Below, one piece after another: positions 23,518 to 31,999 of a stretch of 32,066 nucleotides of DNA; position 1 is the first letter of the stretch; every line of letters starts with the position of its first letter. This DNA is from Muribaculaceae bacterium (GTDB taxonomy: Bacteria; Bacteroidota; Bacteroidia; Bacteroidales; Muribaculaceae). The translations under genes and the position numbers were made by a program. The notes below the pieces were generated by a model, which searched no databases, was not told the DNA's origin, and saw nothing but the letters and a program-made list of their open reading frames with translations. The stretch lies in NCBI GenBank assembly GCA_017453505.1, contig JAFTEU010000095.1, positions 1-32,066 on the forward strand, read 5' to 3'.

Positions 23518-24888
23518 TTACTTCTCGTCATTCTCGTAGAGCTTGCGGAAGTCCTCGACGCTGATGCTCTTCTCGTTGACCTTAACGGCCTCCTTGACTG
23601 CGGCATAGAACTTGTTGTCGATGGCATGCTCCTGGATCATCTCACGAGCGCGGTCATCCTGCATGAAGCGCTCAGCCTGCTGGCGGACGAGATCCTCGGG
23701 CGCATTATAGATGCCATACTGTGACAGCTGCTGCTGAGCGAAGATAAAGGCAGCAGTGTCGATATCCTCTTTCTCCACCTTGATGCCAAGCTCCTGAGCC
23801 AGGTGATCCTTGACCAGTTGCCAGCGCAGCGACTTGAACATGTTCTGAGCCTCCTCGTCGGTAACCTCGCCATTGTTCTTCTCGTCCTGCTCACGGCGCA
23901 GCTTGAGGAAACGCTTCAGGAACTCCTCGGGCAGGGGCAGCTCGCCAGCCTTCTCGGTAAGGATGCGCTGAGCATCGACCGTGAAGCGATAATTGCCCTC
24001 GGGCACGTTGGCACGGACAATCATCTCGCGGACAGCCTCGCGGAAGGCAGCCTCGTCCTTAACCTCGGTCTCGGTGCCCAGAACGCCCTTGAAGAACTCC
24101 TCGTTCATCTCGGCCTCCTTATTGACCTTCACCTCCTCGATGGTGATGCGGAAGTCGCTCTTCACGTCGGCATCCTTGCGGTCCACGTTGAGCATGGCGG
24201 CCAGTTCGGCCTGGTTGCCGCCATTGGCCTTGTGAGGGTTGAAGACGAAGGTGTCACCCACCTTAACGCCGACAAACTTGGCGGCCTCTTCCTCGTCGGT
24301 CATGTAGCGGGGCGAGATCACGGTGCGCTCCACCTTGATGCCGTTTTCCTTGTCGTTGCCCTGCTCGTCGAGCTCGACCATCGAGCCACGCAGCATCGAC
24401 TCCTTGTCGCTCACCTCGCCGTCAACGAGGGTGCCCAGGCGCTTGCGGTCGTGGGCAATAGCGTCATCGACCATCTGGTCGGTCACTTCGATATTGTAGT
24501 AGGGCACATTGATGCGCTTGTTGAGCTTGAGTTCGATAGCGGGAGCCATACCCAAGTCATACTTGAATGTCATCTCCTCGTCCTTCATGATATCGACCTT
24601 GGTGTCCTCGTTGGGCAGGGGCTCGCCCAGCACCTGGAGCTTGTTCTCGCGGATGTAGTCATAGACAGCGCGGCCCACGGTGCGGTCAATCACGTCGGCG
24701 GTCACACTGGGACCGTAGAATTTCATCAACAGGTTCTTGGGAGCCTTACCGGGGCGGAAACCCTTCAACGGGTGGCGCACGCCCATAGCAGCAACCTCCT
24801 TATTCACGTCGCTAGCGAAATCTTCTCTCTTGAGCACTACGGTGAGCAGTCCGTTCACCGCATCAATTTGTTCAAAACTTACGTTCAT
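23518..24888 (-). CDS. tig: Trigger factor (ribosome-associated chaperone)
   Basis: This 456-residue protein is trigger factor, which binds the ribosomal exit tunnel and shields nascent chains. The N-terminal ribosome-binding domain (about 1-115) has the docking signature GFRPGKAPKNL. The middle FKBP-like domain (about 150-245) is poorly conserved: the usual GDxVxxDFxG pattern is not recognisable, so isomerase activity is uncertain. The helical C-terminal arms follow (about 255-455, with many charged residues). The start at 24888 (MNVSFEQIDAVNG) is chosen over an in-frame ATG at 24927, since a promoter at 24938-24968 would leave the latter a leader of only a few bases and the family begins at MNVS. 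The downstream order clpP-clpX-recQ is conserved in the phylum. Confidence 0.95.
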   Translation of the reverse strand: MNVSFEQIDAVNGLLTVVLKREDFASDVNKEVAAMGVRHPLKGFRPGKAPKNLLMKFYGPSVTADVIDRTVGRAVYDYIRENKLQVLGEPLPNEDTKVDIMKDEEMTFKYDLGMAPAIELKLNKRINVPYYNIEVTDQMVDDAIAHDRKRLGTLVDGEVSDKESMLRGSMVELDEQGNDKENGIKVERTVISPRYMTDEEEAAKFVGVKVGDTFVFNPHKANGGNQAELAAMLNVDRKDADVKSDFRITIEEVKVNKEAEMNEEFFKGVLGTETEVKDEAAFREAVREMIVRANVPEGNYRFTVDAQRILTEKAGELPLPEEFLKRFLKLRREQDEKNNGEVTDEEAQNMFKSLRWQLVKDHLAQELGIKVEKEDIDTAAFIFAQQQLSQYGIYNAPEDLVRQQAERFMQDDRAREMIQEHAIDNKFYAAVKEAVKVNEKSISVEDFRKLYENDEK

Positions 24889-24937
24889 TACTTGTTTTCT
24901 ATTGTAGGTTAAATGTTTAATTCTCAAAAAACGGCTG

Positions 24938-24968
24938 CAAAATTACTACATTTCACATGATACACAAA
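24938..24968 (-). promoter_or_regulatory. Bacteroidota-type promoter of tig
   Basis: On the minus strand, TTTG (24968-24965), 19 bases, then TAATTTTG (24945-24938), a perfect -7 box. It gives a leader of about 43 bases to the start at 24888. Confidence 0.75.
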
Positions 24969-25004
24969 ATTTCACCGCCACTTTTTACAAAATGAAGAAG
25001 TGAA

Positions 25005-25051
25005 AAACAATAAAAATAACAAAGGACATGCTGATGGCGCTATCCTTTGTT
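25005..25051 (-). terminator. Intrinsic terminator of the sigma-factor gene
   Basis: A perfect 9-base stem, aacaaagga (25018-25026) with tcctttgtt (25043-25051), lies 33 bases after the stop codon, and the minus strand continues with a T-rich tract. Confidence 0.78.
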
Positions 25052-25083
25052 TGTATTGATGAAATCTGTTTGCTGAGTCAGTG

Positions 25084-25674
25084 TTACAGGGTGAGGACGA
25101 TGTTGTGCTCCTCGGCCATGCGGCGCATGTTCAGGATTGCATAGCGCATGCGTCCCAGAGCCGTATTAATGCTCACGCCGGTGGTGTCGGCAATCTCCTT
25201 AAAGCTCATGTTCTTGTAGTAGCGCATCACGAGCACCTCGCGCTGGCTGTCGGGCAAGGCCTTGACCAGACGGCGCACGTCGTTGTGAATCTGAGTCGTA
25301 ATCAGGTTATCCTCTATCGTATTATCAGCCAGCTCCTTACGATTAAGAATATTGGCATCCTCATTATCGGTGGACTGTAGATTCTCGGCCTTGGTCTGAC
25401 GGAAGTAATCGATAATCAGGTTATGCGCGATGCGTGTGATCCATGCGGGGAAATGCCCGTTCTCGACATATCGACCCTGCTTGATGGTCATGATGGCCTT
25501 GACGAATGTGTCCTGGAAGATGTCGTCGGCAAGTTCCTCGTTTTTTACCGCATGATATATATACATGAAAACACGGTCCTTGTGTCGCTCCAGCAGCGAA
25601 TCAAAGGCCTCGTTGTTGCCATCGACATACAGCGAAATGAGTTGCTCATCGCTCTTGTCCTTGTAGATATTCAT
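25084..25674 (-). CDS. ECF-type RNA polymerase sigma-70 factor
   Basis: This 196-residue protein has the two conserved domains of an extracytoplasmic-function sigma factor. Region 2 is at about 20-90 (DRVFMYIYHAVKNEELADDIFQDTFVKA and WITRIAHNLIIDYFR, which recognise and melt the -10-like element). Region 4 is at about 135-190 (LPDSQREVLVMRYYKNMSF and a helix-turn-helix EIADTTGVSINTALGRMR). No anti-sigma factor, SusC/D pair or transmembrane regulator adjoins it, unlike most ECF factors of this phylum. It has its own promoter and terminator, so its activity may be set by transcription or an unlinked partner. Targets cannot be read from the window. Confidence 0.92.
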   Translation of the reverse strand: MNIYKDKSDEQLISLYVDGNNEAFDSLLERHKDRVFMYIYHAVKNEELADDIFQDTFVKAIMTIKQGRYVENGHFPAWITRIAHNLIIDYFRQTKAENLQSTDNEDANILNRKELADNTIEDNLITTQIHNDVRRLVKALPDSQREVLVMRYYKNMSFKEIADTTGVSINTALGRMRYAILNMRRMAEEHNIVLTL

Positions 25675-25792
25675 TACTATATATTTTTGGTCAATAATGA
25701 GTAATGTTTGTCGATAGGCAGTCTATTTTAGAAATTTATTGTCATTAAAGTTTATTCTCACACAAATCGAAATCACGTAAGATTTCGGGCTG

Positions 25793-25822
25793 CAAATATA
25801 AGTAAAATCAAAAAAACAACAA
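25793..25822 (-). promoter_or_regulatory. Bacteroidota-type promoter of the sigma-factor gene
   Basis: On the minus strand, TTG (25822-25820), 19 bases, then TATATTTG (25800-25793), a perfect -7 box. The leader to the ATG would be about 110 bases. The -33 element falls inside the terminator hairpin of the upstream operon. Confidence 0.7.
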
Positions 25823-25860
25823 CATTTTTTCAGGAAAAATTGATTTTCAGGTTGTTTTTT
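25803..25860 (-). terminator. Intrinsic terminator of the YtxH/holin-like operon
   Basis: The arms gttgtttttt (25851-25860) and aaaaaacaac (25811-25820) are perfect reverse complements. On the minus strand the hairpin is followed by a run of T. It lies 33 bases after the last gene of the operon. Confidence 0.65.
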
Positions 25861-25892
25861 GATGAATTCACATCATTTGCAGCCATTATTCA

Positions 25893-26219
25893 TCACCGGC
25901 GACGGCGGTTGCTCCTCATGCTCATGATCCAACGCGTGAGCTTGAATCCCAGCAGGACATAGTCGGCCGTCTTGAGGTGTGACACGGTGCCGGGACTGAA
26001 CATGAGCGCGCGCACGCCATTATTGGCGATGTTGTCTTTCACACCGTCGATATTGTACTGGATGGTCGCACGCCCCACCTCCCGACGCACGAGAGCCTTG
26101 CCGCGGGCTCGCCGCAGCTCGTCTAGCGTCATGCCGCGCCAGGTTTCGGGGGCATCGGGCGTGGCAACGGGCAATTGCTGTGCTCCACCGGTGGTGCCAT
26201 TAGGTGTCTCGTTACTCAT
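25893..26219 (-). CDS. Small basic protein of unknown function, last gene of envelope operon
   Basis: I do not recognise this 108-residue protein. Residues 1-28 are Gly/Thr/Pro/Gln-rich and probably disordered. Residues 29-60 have an amphipathic, basic helical look (MTLDELRRARGKALVRREVGRATIQ). Residues 80-100 contain a moderately hydrophobic stretch (YVLLGFKLTRWIMSM), and the tail is RSNRRRR. It has no signal peptide. The start overlaps the end of the holin-like gene by 8 bases, so the two are translationally coupled and presumably work together at the inner membrane. Confidence 0.7.
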   Translation of the reverse strand: MSNETPNGTTGGAQQLPVATPDAPETWRGMTLDELRRARGKALVRREVGRATIQYNIDGVKDNIANNGVRALMFSPGTVSHLKTADYVLLGFKLTRWIMSMRSNRRRR

Positions 26220-26622
26220 TGTCTTCAGGTTTAAGGAACAACTTGCTCACAAAGCGGGCCACGGGATCGACGATGAGCTGACGCTTGAAGGCGAACACGA
26301 CAAGCAGCAGCAGCATCAGGATGCCGACGGCTATCAGCTGCGCGCCCCAGGTGCACCCCAGAGCAGACGCCAGCAGGCTAATGAGTGCCGAGAACAAGAA
26401 CTGCAGCGCAAAGGCTACAATTACCAGCACCACACCGACAAAGGCTATCGACGACAGCAGCACAGCCAGTTTCTCGACCGCCGTGAGCTTGGTGTAATCC
26501 CACTCGAGCGAGAAATACTTGCGTGCCTCGCCAAAGAGTTTTTTATAATCTATCTCATTCATGTCATCAGTAAACATGGTCATGGCAGGCGGCGTGTCAT
26601 CTTGCGTCACTCCGCCTGTCAT
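26212..26622 (-). CDS. Holin-like (phage holin superfamily 6 type) membrane protein
   Basis: This 136-residue protein has a soluble N-terminal part (about 1-45, including DYKKLFGEARKYFSLEWDYTKLTAVEKL) and two predicted membrane helices with a short loop (about 47-73 and 80-105: LAVLLSSIAFVGVVLVIVAF and GAQLIAVGILMLLLLVVFAF), then a basic/acidic tail. This is the pattern of the small housekeeping protein family annotated as phage holin family, which is not linked to phage here. The first 20 residues before MNEIDYKK could be an overcall; an ATG at 26562 is an alternative start. It follows the YtxH gene by 17 bases and overlaps the next gene by 8. Confidence 0.75.
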   Translation of the reverse strand: MTGGVTQDDTPPAMTMFTDDMNEIDYKKLFGEARKYFSLEWDYTKLTAVEKLAVLLSSIAFVGVVLVIVAFALQFLFSALISLLASALGCTWGAQLIAVGILMLLLLVVFAFKRQLIVDPVARFVSKLFLKPEDNE

Positions 26623-26639
26623 GTATGGGTGCTATTTTG

Positions 26640-26837
26640 TCAGTCCTCGATCTGGGCGCTGATTTGCTTCACCAGCTGCTCCACCTCGTCGTCGCTGAAG
26701 TCGATGCCGTTCTTCTTGAGCATTTCCTTGATGCGGCTGCGCAGGTCAGAGCCCTTCTCGGGAGCGAACAGGATAGCGGCCGATGCGCCTACCAGTGCGC
26801 CTCCCAGGAATGCATACAATAAACTTAATCCTCTCAT
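26640..26837 (-). CDS. YtxH domain-containing small membrane protein
   Basis: This 65-residue protein has one glycine-rich membrane helix at about 4-24 (LLYAFLGGALVGASAAILFA) followed by the YtxH signature FAPEKGSDLRSRIKE and an amphipathic acidic helix (DFSDDEVEQLVKQISAQIED). YtxH proteins are membrane-anchored and often stress-linked; their exact function is unknown. It lies 26 bases after a second YtxH gene with the same layout, which suggests an old duplication. Confidence 0.85.
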   Translation of the reverse strand: MRGLSLLYAFLGGALVGASAAILFAPEKGSDLRSRIKEMLKKNGIDFSDDEVEQLVKQISAQIED

Positions 26838-26863
26838 TTCTTTATCATTTTTAAATGTGGTTA

Positions 26864-27070
26864 TTAATCCAGCTTGTCTTTAATTTCCTCGGCGATATCG
26901 TCAACGAGGTTGTCGAGCTTGGAGCCTTTGAGCTTCACGCCTTGTTCACGCAGGGCATCCGCAATGCGCTTGCGGGTGTCGTCACCTTTCTCCGGGGCAA
27001 AAAGCAAGCCCACTGCAGCGCCAGCAATAGCGCCACCTACAACGGCCATAACAATGTTGATCGGTTTCAT
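26864..27070 (-). CDS. YtxH domain-containing small membrane protein (first gene of operon)
   Basis: This 68-residue protein has a glycine-rich membrane helix (about 4-24, VMAVVGGAIAGAAVGLLFA) with the YtxH motif FAPEKGDDTRKRIAD and an amphipathic C-terminal helix (NLVDDIAEEIKDKLD). It is the paralogue of the next gene in the operon and leads a run of four closely spaced genes (gaps of 26 and 17 bases, then an 8-base overlap). No perfect promoter box was found in its 302-base upstream region. Confidence 0.85.
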   Translation of the reverse strand: MKPINIVMAVVGGAIAGAAVGLLFAPEKGDDTRKRIADALREQGVKLKGSKLDNLVDDIAEEIKDKLD

Positions 27071-27372
27071 ATCTCAAATAAGCTAATTAAATAATTAATA
27101 ATGTCTTAGTAATGTCATTTCAAGCAATAATCGTGCCACATGCGTGTCGCGACGCTTGATTGAGGCAATAAAATTACTCTTTTTTTTTAATTTGGGCAAA
27201 TAATTTCAAAAAAAACTGTCCAAATTATAATATCCATTTCATTTCTCGGACGGCGGCACGAGATCTTGTTTCAGCGTTTATTCTCATTTGGTGCGGTTGC
27301 CCTGGAAGCGAATGAATCAGATTTGGATTTCTCAAGAAAAATCCGTACCTTTGCGGGCTCAATTTATCAGCA
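27071..27372. other. Divergent intergenic region between ytxH and uvrA
   Basis: 302 AT-rich bases separate the divergent genes. The uvrA promoter is at 27322-27353. The rest has a gtcgcgac palindrome at 27146-27153 enclosed by weak caagc/gcttg arms (27121-27125, 27154-27158), and a run of T at 27180-27188. No gene or RNA is recognised. Promoters for the leftward operon must lie here but none matches the consensus well. Confidence 0.6.
27322..27353 (+). promoter_or_regulatory. Bacteroidota-type promoter of uvrA
   Basis: TTTG (27322-27325), 20 bases, then TACCTTTG (27346-27353), a perfect -7 box. Transcription would start near 27360, leaving a leader of roughly 13 bases before the ATG. Confidence 0.78.
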
Positions 27373-30189
27373 ATGGCTAACGGAGGAGACATCATCATCA
27401 AGGGAGCTCGAGTCAACAACTTGAAGAATGTTGACGTGACAATACCTCGCGGCAAGTTTGTCGTGATCACCGGCCTGTCGGGCAGTGGCAAGTCGTCGCT
27501 GGCATTTGACACGCTGTATGCCGAGGGGCAACGGCGCTACGTCGAGAGCCTCTCGTCCTACGCACGTCAGTTCATGGGGCGCATGACCAAGCCCGACTGC
27601 GACTTCATCCGCGGCCTGCCACCAGCCATTGCCGTCGAGCAGCGCACAGTGACGCGCAACTCGCGCAGCACGGTGGGCACTAGCACCGAAATCTACGATT
27701 ACCTGCGCCTGCTCTTTGCCCGCGTGGGCAAGACGTTCTCCCCCATCTCGGGGCAGATGGTAAAGAAGCACACCGCCAATGATGTCATCGACACCATCAA
27801 CAGCTACCCTAACGGCACCCGCCTGGCACTGCTGACTGAGGTCATCCTGCCCGAAGGCCGCGACCTGCGCACACAGCTCGACATCCTCGCCAAGGGAGGA
27901 TATTCCAGGCTGATGACCCGGGAAGGTAAGTTTGTGGACATTTCCCAAGTGATGGACACTTCAGGAGACCTTGACGCAGCCGACTACCGTTTGCTCATCG
28001 ACCGCCTTGCTGTCACCCACAACCACGACGACGAGATGCGCCTGCTGGACTCGCTGCAGACGGCATTCTACGAGGGTAAGGACGAGTGCATTGTGGTCGT
28101 GTGGCAGCAAGACGGGACAACAGTCGAACACCGCTTCTCCAAGCGATTTGAACTGGACGGAATGGCCTTTGACGAGCCCAGTGACTTGATGTTCAACTTC
28201 AACAACCCCGTGGGGGCATGCCCCACGTGCGAGGGATTCGGCAACGTCATCGGCATTGACGAGTCGCTGGTGGTTCCCGACAGGAGCCGCTCGGTCTATG
28301 ACGACGCGGTCATGTGCTGGCGAGGCCAAGTGATGGGCGAGTGGAAGAACGCGTTCATCCATGTGGCAGCCCGCCATGCTTTCCCCATCCATAAGCCCTA
28401 CCACGAACTGACAGAGCAGCAGCTCGACCTGCTGTGGCACGGCACTGGGGATGGCGAGTGGAGCGGCATCGACGGCTTCTTTGAATGGGTCAAGAGCAAG
28501 TCCTATGCCATACAGTTCAGGGTTCTTCAGGCCCGTTATCGCGGCAAGACCGTGTGCCCCACCTGCCATGGTAGCCGCCTCAAGCCTCAAGCCCTATATG
28601 TCAAGGTAGGAGGCAAAACCATCACCGACATCGTACGCATGCCGGTCAAGGATCTGGCCGAATGGTTCTCCAAATTGGAGCTGGAACCGACCGATGCCCT
28701 TGTCGCCAAGCGGCTGCTCACCGAGATCAACAGCCGGCTGGAATACCTGTGCGACGTGGGGGTGGGTTACTTGACTCTCGACCGCCTGTCAGCGACCTTG
28801 TCGGGCGGCGAGAGTCAGCGCATCAACCTGGCCACGGCATTAGGCAGTTCACTGGTCGGCTCGGTCTATATCCTTGATGAGCCGTCAATCGGCCTGCATC
28901 CACGCGATACCCACCGGTTGATCCACGTCCTGCGCATGCTGCAAGGACTGGGCAACACGGTCGTGGTCGTCGAGCACGACGAGGACATCATCCACAACGC
29001 CGACTATCTGATCGATGTCGGTCCCGAGGCAGGACGCAATGGTGGCCGCATCACCTATCAAGGACCCGTTGACAAGTTAGCCACCGCTACCGACAGTTAC
29101 ACCGCCCGCTACATGACAGGGGGGCTCTCGATACCTGTTCCGAAGCAACGCCGCAAGTGGAACCAGTTCATCGAGATTAAGGGTGCCACCCACAACAACC
29201 TCAAGAACATCAACGTCAAGATACCACTCGGCGTGATGACCGTCGTCACCGGTGTCAGCGGCTCCGGCAAGTCTACCCTAGTCGGCAAAATCCTCTACCC
29301 TGCCCTGGCACGGAACTACGACCAGACGGCTGACACCCCCGGCAGCTACAACAGTCTCGATGGCGACCTGAGTCGCCTGCAGGCCGTGGAATTCATCGAC
29401 CAGGGTCCCATCGGCAAGAGCACCCGCAGCAACCCTGCGACTTATCTGAAGGCATTTGACGAGATACGGCAGCTGTTCTCACAGCAGCAGCTGTCCAAGC
29501 AGATGGGATATAACGCGAGCTTCTTCTCGTTCAATTCGCCCGGCGGCAGATGCGAGGAGTGCAAGGGAGAAGGCACCATCACCATCGAGATGCAGTTCAT
29601 GGCCGACATCACCCTCACATGCGAGGCATGTCACGGCAAGCGGTTCGGACGCAATGCGCTAGACGTGACCTTCCGCGGCCTCACCATCAGCGACGTGCTC
29701 GACATGACGGTCAACCAGGCCATCGAATTCTTCAGCGAGACCAACACCTATAACGAGCACAAGATCGTGCGCCGCCTCAAGCCCCTGCAGGACGTGGGGC
29801 TGGGCTACATCAAGCTGGGACAGTCATCGTCAACATTGTCAGGAGGTGAGAACCAGCGCGTGAAACTGGCCTATTACCTGAGCGGCGAGCGGCAAGGCAA
29901 CACGCTGTTCATCTTCGATGAGCCGACCACAGGACTGCACTTCCACGACATCAACACGCTGATGAAGTCATTCAACCAACTCATCGGTAACGGCCACACC
30001 GTGGTCATCATTGAGCACAATCTGGATGTCATCAAGTGCGCCGACCACATCATCGACCTCGGCCCCGAGGGCGGCGACAACGGCGGCAATGTTGTAGTCG
30101 CTGGCACGCCCGAGGAGGTAGCACAGTGCAAGGAGAGCCATACCGGCCGGTTCCTTGCAGAGAAACTTGGCATCAAGTCCAAGCGTTAA
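27373..30189 (+). CDS. uvrA: Excinuclease ABC subunit UvrA
   Basis: This 938-residue protein is UvrA, the damage-sensing ATPase of nucleotide excision repair. Two ABC ATPase halves are present: Walker A GLSGSGKS (34-41) with the first signature LSGGESQR, and GVSGSGKST with the second signature LSGGENQR; Walker B sequences are [12 protein letters not shown] and [12 protein letters not shown]. The second zinc module has both CxxC pairs (CEECKGEG and CEACHGKR). In the first zinc module only one pair is seen (CPTCEGFG, Cys283/Cys286); the preceding pair expected about 25 residues earlier is missing, and the segment reads [14 protein letters not shown] further CPTCHGSR is also present. Length is normal. 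It forms an operon with the HEAT-like gene (20-base gap). Confidence 0.96.
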   Translation: MANGGDIIIKGARVNNLKNVDVTIPRGKFVVITGLSGSGKSSLAFDTLYAEGQRRYVESLSSYARQFMGRMTKPDCDFIRGLPPAIAVEQRTVTRNSRSTVGTSTEIYDYLRLLFARVGKTFSPISGQMVKKHTANDVIDTINSYPNGTRLALLTEVILPEGRDLRTQLDILAKGGYSRLMTREGKFVDISQVMDTSGDLDAADYRLLIDRLAVTHNHDDEMRLLDSLQTAFYEGKDECIVVVWQQDGTTVEHRFSKRFELDGMAFDEPSDLMFNFNNPVGACPTCEGFGNVIGIDESLVVPDRSRSVYDDAVMCWRGQVMGEWKNAFIHVAARHAFPIHKPYHELTEQQLDLLWHGTGDGEWSGIDGFFEWVKSKSYAIQFRVLQARYRGKTVCPTCHGSRLKPQALYVKVGGKTITDIVRMPVKDLAEWFSKLELEPTDALVAKRLLTEINSRLEYLCDVGVGYLTLDRLSATLSGGESQRINLATALGSSLVGSVYILDEPSIGLHPRDTHRLIHVLRMLQGLGNTVVVVEHDEDIIHNADYLIDVGPEAGRNGGRITYQGPVDKLATATDSYTARYMTGGLSIPVPKQRRKWNQFIEIKGATHNNLKNINVKIPLGVMTVVTGVSGSGKSTLVGKILYPALARNYDQTADTPGSYNSLDGDLSRLQAVEFIDQGPIGKSTRSNPATYLKAFDEIRQLFSQQQLSKQMGYNASFFSFNSPGGRCEECKGEGTITIEMQFMADITLTCEACHGKRFGRNALDVTFRGLTISDVLDMTVNQAIEFFSETNTYNEHKIVRRLKPLQDVGLGYIKLGQSSSTLSGGENQRVKLAYYLSGERQGNTLFIFDEPTTGLHFHDINTLMKSFNQLIGNGHTVVIIEHNLDVIKCADHIIDLGPEGGDNGGNVVVAGTPEEVAQCKESHTGRFLAEKLGIKSKR

Positions 30190-30209
30190 GTTATTTATAG
30201 CCAAATGCA

Positions 30210-30794
30210 ATGGAAAGAGAAAACCTTAATAACCTCGAGAGGGAGATACGCAAGGAGTTTTTTGCCTTCCGCAACGGCATCGTCGCCGACAAACTGAGAA
30301 AAGCGGGCGATCCGCACCCGATGATCATGGGCTGCTTGCTCAGCGACCTGGTGGGTATCGCCCAACGCACGAGAGAATCAATCGGCGATGAAGTGAACCT
30401 TGCCGCCATAGCCACCGAACTGTGGAGCGACACCAATTCACGCGAGTGCCGGCTTGCTGCTCCCATGCTGTATCCGCCCCATCTCATGACCCGCAGCCTC
30501 GCACTGGACTGGTGCAATGGCATTGAGACAATCGAAGTGGCCGACAACCTGTGTCACAAATTATTGCGCCACGTCCACGAATGTGTGGAAATTTCTTCTA
30601 CACTCATCGCAAGCGATAATCAGATGGAGAAGTATACAGGCTACCGCCTGTTGATGAATCTGCTCATGCTGGGCAAGATCCAGCGCACCGAGTCCCTCAT
30701 CGCAACGGTCGGGAGCGATGCGGACAATGCCTCATCGCCACTGGCCTCGCTGCTGCAAGACATCATGGAGGAACTCCACAATCCACAGGAATAA
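30210..30794 (+). CDS. Helical-repeat protein, possibly AlkD-like
   Basis: This 194-residue protein has no signal peptide and appears all-helical. Helices fall in pairs, as in HEAT repeats: EIRKEFFAFRNGIVADKLRKAG, then HPMIMGCLLSDLVGIAQRT, then LAAIATELWSDTNSRECRLAAPMLYPP. The last segment resembles the alkylpurine glycosylase AlkD, where a helix ending in a tryptophan-containing turn is followed by a conserved arginine and alanine or leucine. A catalytic aspartate cannot be assigned with confidence. AlkD-like proteins recognise alkylated DNA, so co-transcription with uvrA (20-base gap) would make sense. This is a sequence-pattern guess; it may be a general HEAT-type scaffold. It ends 25 bases before the convergent hemW stop. 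Confidence 0.65.
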   Translation: MERENLNNLEREIRKEFFAFRNGIVADKLRKAGDPHPMIMGCLLSDLVGIAQRTRESIGDEVNLAAIATELWSDTNSRECRLAAPMLYPPHLMTRSLALDWCNGIETIEVADNLCHKLLRHVHECVEISSTLIASDNQMEKYTGYRLLMNLLMLGKIQRTESLIATVGSDADNASSPLASLLQDIMEELHNPQE

Positions 30795-30819
30795 AGAGGG
30801 GAAGGAAAAGGGTTGTGGG

Positions 30820-31956
30820 TCAATCATCCCACATAAGATCGCGCATAATGCCGTCACTGACCATAATACCGTCACTGGTAAGCACATAGCGTCCATCTTG
30901 CGTCGTCTTCAAGCGCCCCGCCTCGATGTGGCGTTGCGCCTCCTTTGTGAAATGTAGCCATGCCTCGTCACCAAAGTCATGTCTCAACTTGACGGCATCC
31001 ACGCCGCGCACCGTCCTCAGGCCCAGCATCACCCGCTCGTCATAGCGTTCCCAACGCGACAGTTCTTCGGTCTCATACGCATTGTCACCGGCCATCACAC
31101 GACCGATGTATTCTTGCAAGTCACAGGGATTGTAGCGCCTGATGCGGCCGTCATAACTGTGTGCCGCCGCACCCAAGCCCAGGTAAGGAGTATCGTCCCA
31201 GTAGGAGGAATTGTGACGCGAGTGATAGCCGGGCAAGGCAAAGTTGGAAATCTCGTAATGCTCATATCCCGACTGACGTAGCATGTCCGCCAGCAGGCGG
31301 TACATCTCCAGACACTGTTCCTCGGGGACCTCAATGACCTCACCGTTCTCCCGCTGGTGCCACAGTCGCGTTCCCGGCTCGTAGGACAGTCCATAGGCCG
31401 AAATGTGTTGCGGCTGCAAGTCTATTGCCCGCCGCACCGAGTCAGTCCACGAGTCAATCGTCTGACCCGGAAGCCCATAGATGAGGTCTAGACTAATGTT
31501 ATCTATTCCCGCCTGACGAAGATTAGCGACCGCATCCGCAGCCTGCCGAGCCGTGTGGCGTCGGCCGATGAGCCGCAGGATATCGTCCTCAAACGACTGG
31601 ACACCCATGCTGACACGATTCACGCCCAGCGGCAGCAAGGAAGCACACCACTCGGGCGACACGTCATCAGGATTGGCCTCGACAGTGAACTCCTCCACCG
31701 AGATCAAGTCAAGCGCCTCACGCAATCCCGTGACAAGCCTGGACAGCAACGGCAAGGGCAACTGCGATGGGGTGCCGCCCCCCATATAGAGTGTCATGAC
31801 AGGCTCGCCCTGCAATTCCTCACGACGCAGCCGTGCCTCGGCAATCAAGGCATCGACATACTTGCTGCCGACCTCGCGCAACCGCAACGTCGAGAAGAAG
31901 TCGCAGTAAGCACAGCGGCTCGCACAGAACGGTATGTGTACATATACACCAGCCAT
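30820..31956 (-). CDS. hemW: Radical SAM protein HemW (coproporphyrinogen oxidase-like)
   Basis: This 378-residue radical SAM protein begins MAGVYVHIPFCASRCAYCDF, with the iron-sulfur ligands Cys11, Cys15 and Cys18 in a CxxxCxxC motif. GGGTPSQLP binds SAM; EANPDD and GVNRVSMGVQSF are further SAM-pocket motifs. A C-terminal winged-helix-like domain follows. The CxxxCxxC motif without the extra HemN cysteine and the short N-terminus fit HemW, a heme chaperone, rather than the true oxygen-independent coproporphyrinogen oxidase HemN. The start at 31956 is chosen because the promoter at 31964-31994 ends just before it; an in-frame upstream start at 32004 would lie inside or before the promoter. 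It converges with the uvrA operon. Confidence 0.93.
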   Translation of the reverse strand: MAGVYVHIPFCASRCAYCDFFSTLRLREVGSKYVDALIAEARLRREELQGEPVMTLYMGGGTPSQLPLPLLSRLVTGLREALDLISVEEFTVEANPDDVSPEWCASLLPLGVNRVSMGVQSFEDDILRLIGRRHTARQAADAVANLRQAGIDNISLDLIYGLPGQTIDSWTDSVRRAIDLQPQHISAYGLSYEPGTRLWHQRENGEVIEVPEEQCLEMYRLLADMLRQSGYEHYEISNFALPGYHSRHNSSYWDDTPYLGLGAAAHSYDGRIRRYNPCDLQEYIGRVMAGDNAYETEELSRWERYDERVMLGLRTVRGVDAVKLRHDFGDEAWLHFTKEAQRHIEAGRLKTTQDGRYVLTSDGIMVSDGIMRDLMWDD

Positions 31957-31963
31957 CACGATG

Positions 31964-31994
31964 CAAAGATAAACATTTTTCACGACACTGACAA
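31964..31994 (-). promoter_or_regulatory. Bacteroidota-type promoter of hemW
   Basis: On the minus strand, TTG (31994-31992), 20 bases, then TATCTTTG (31971-31964), a perfect -7 box. It ends only 7 bases before the hemW ATG, so the mRNA would be almost leaderless. Confidence 0.75.
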
Positions 31995-31999
31995 CCTGG

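Noticed and set aside
23803-24912. Plus-strand open frame of 369 codons opposite tig
   Set aside because: It is exactly antisense to trigger factor, a side effect of its codon use; the product has a biased composition rich in Leu, His and Val.
26212-26622. Holin-like gene as a sign of prophage
   Set aside because: The neighbours are housekeeping genes and the family name reflects similarity only; no phage structural or integrase genes are seen.
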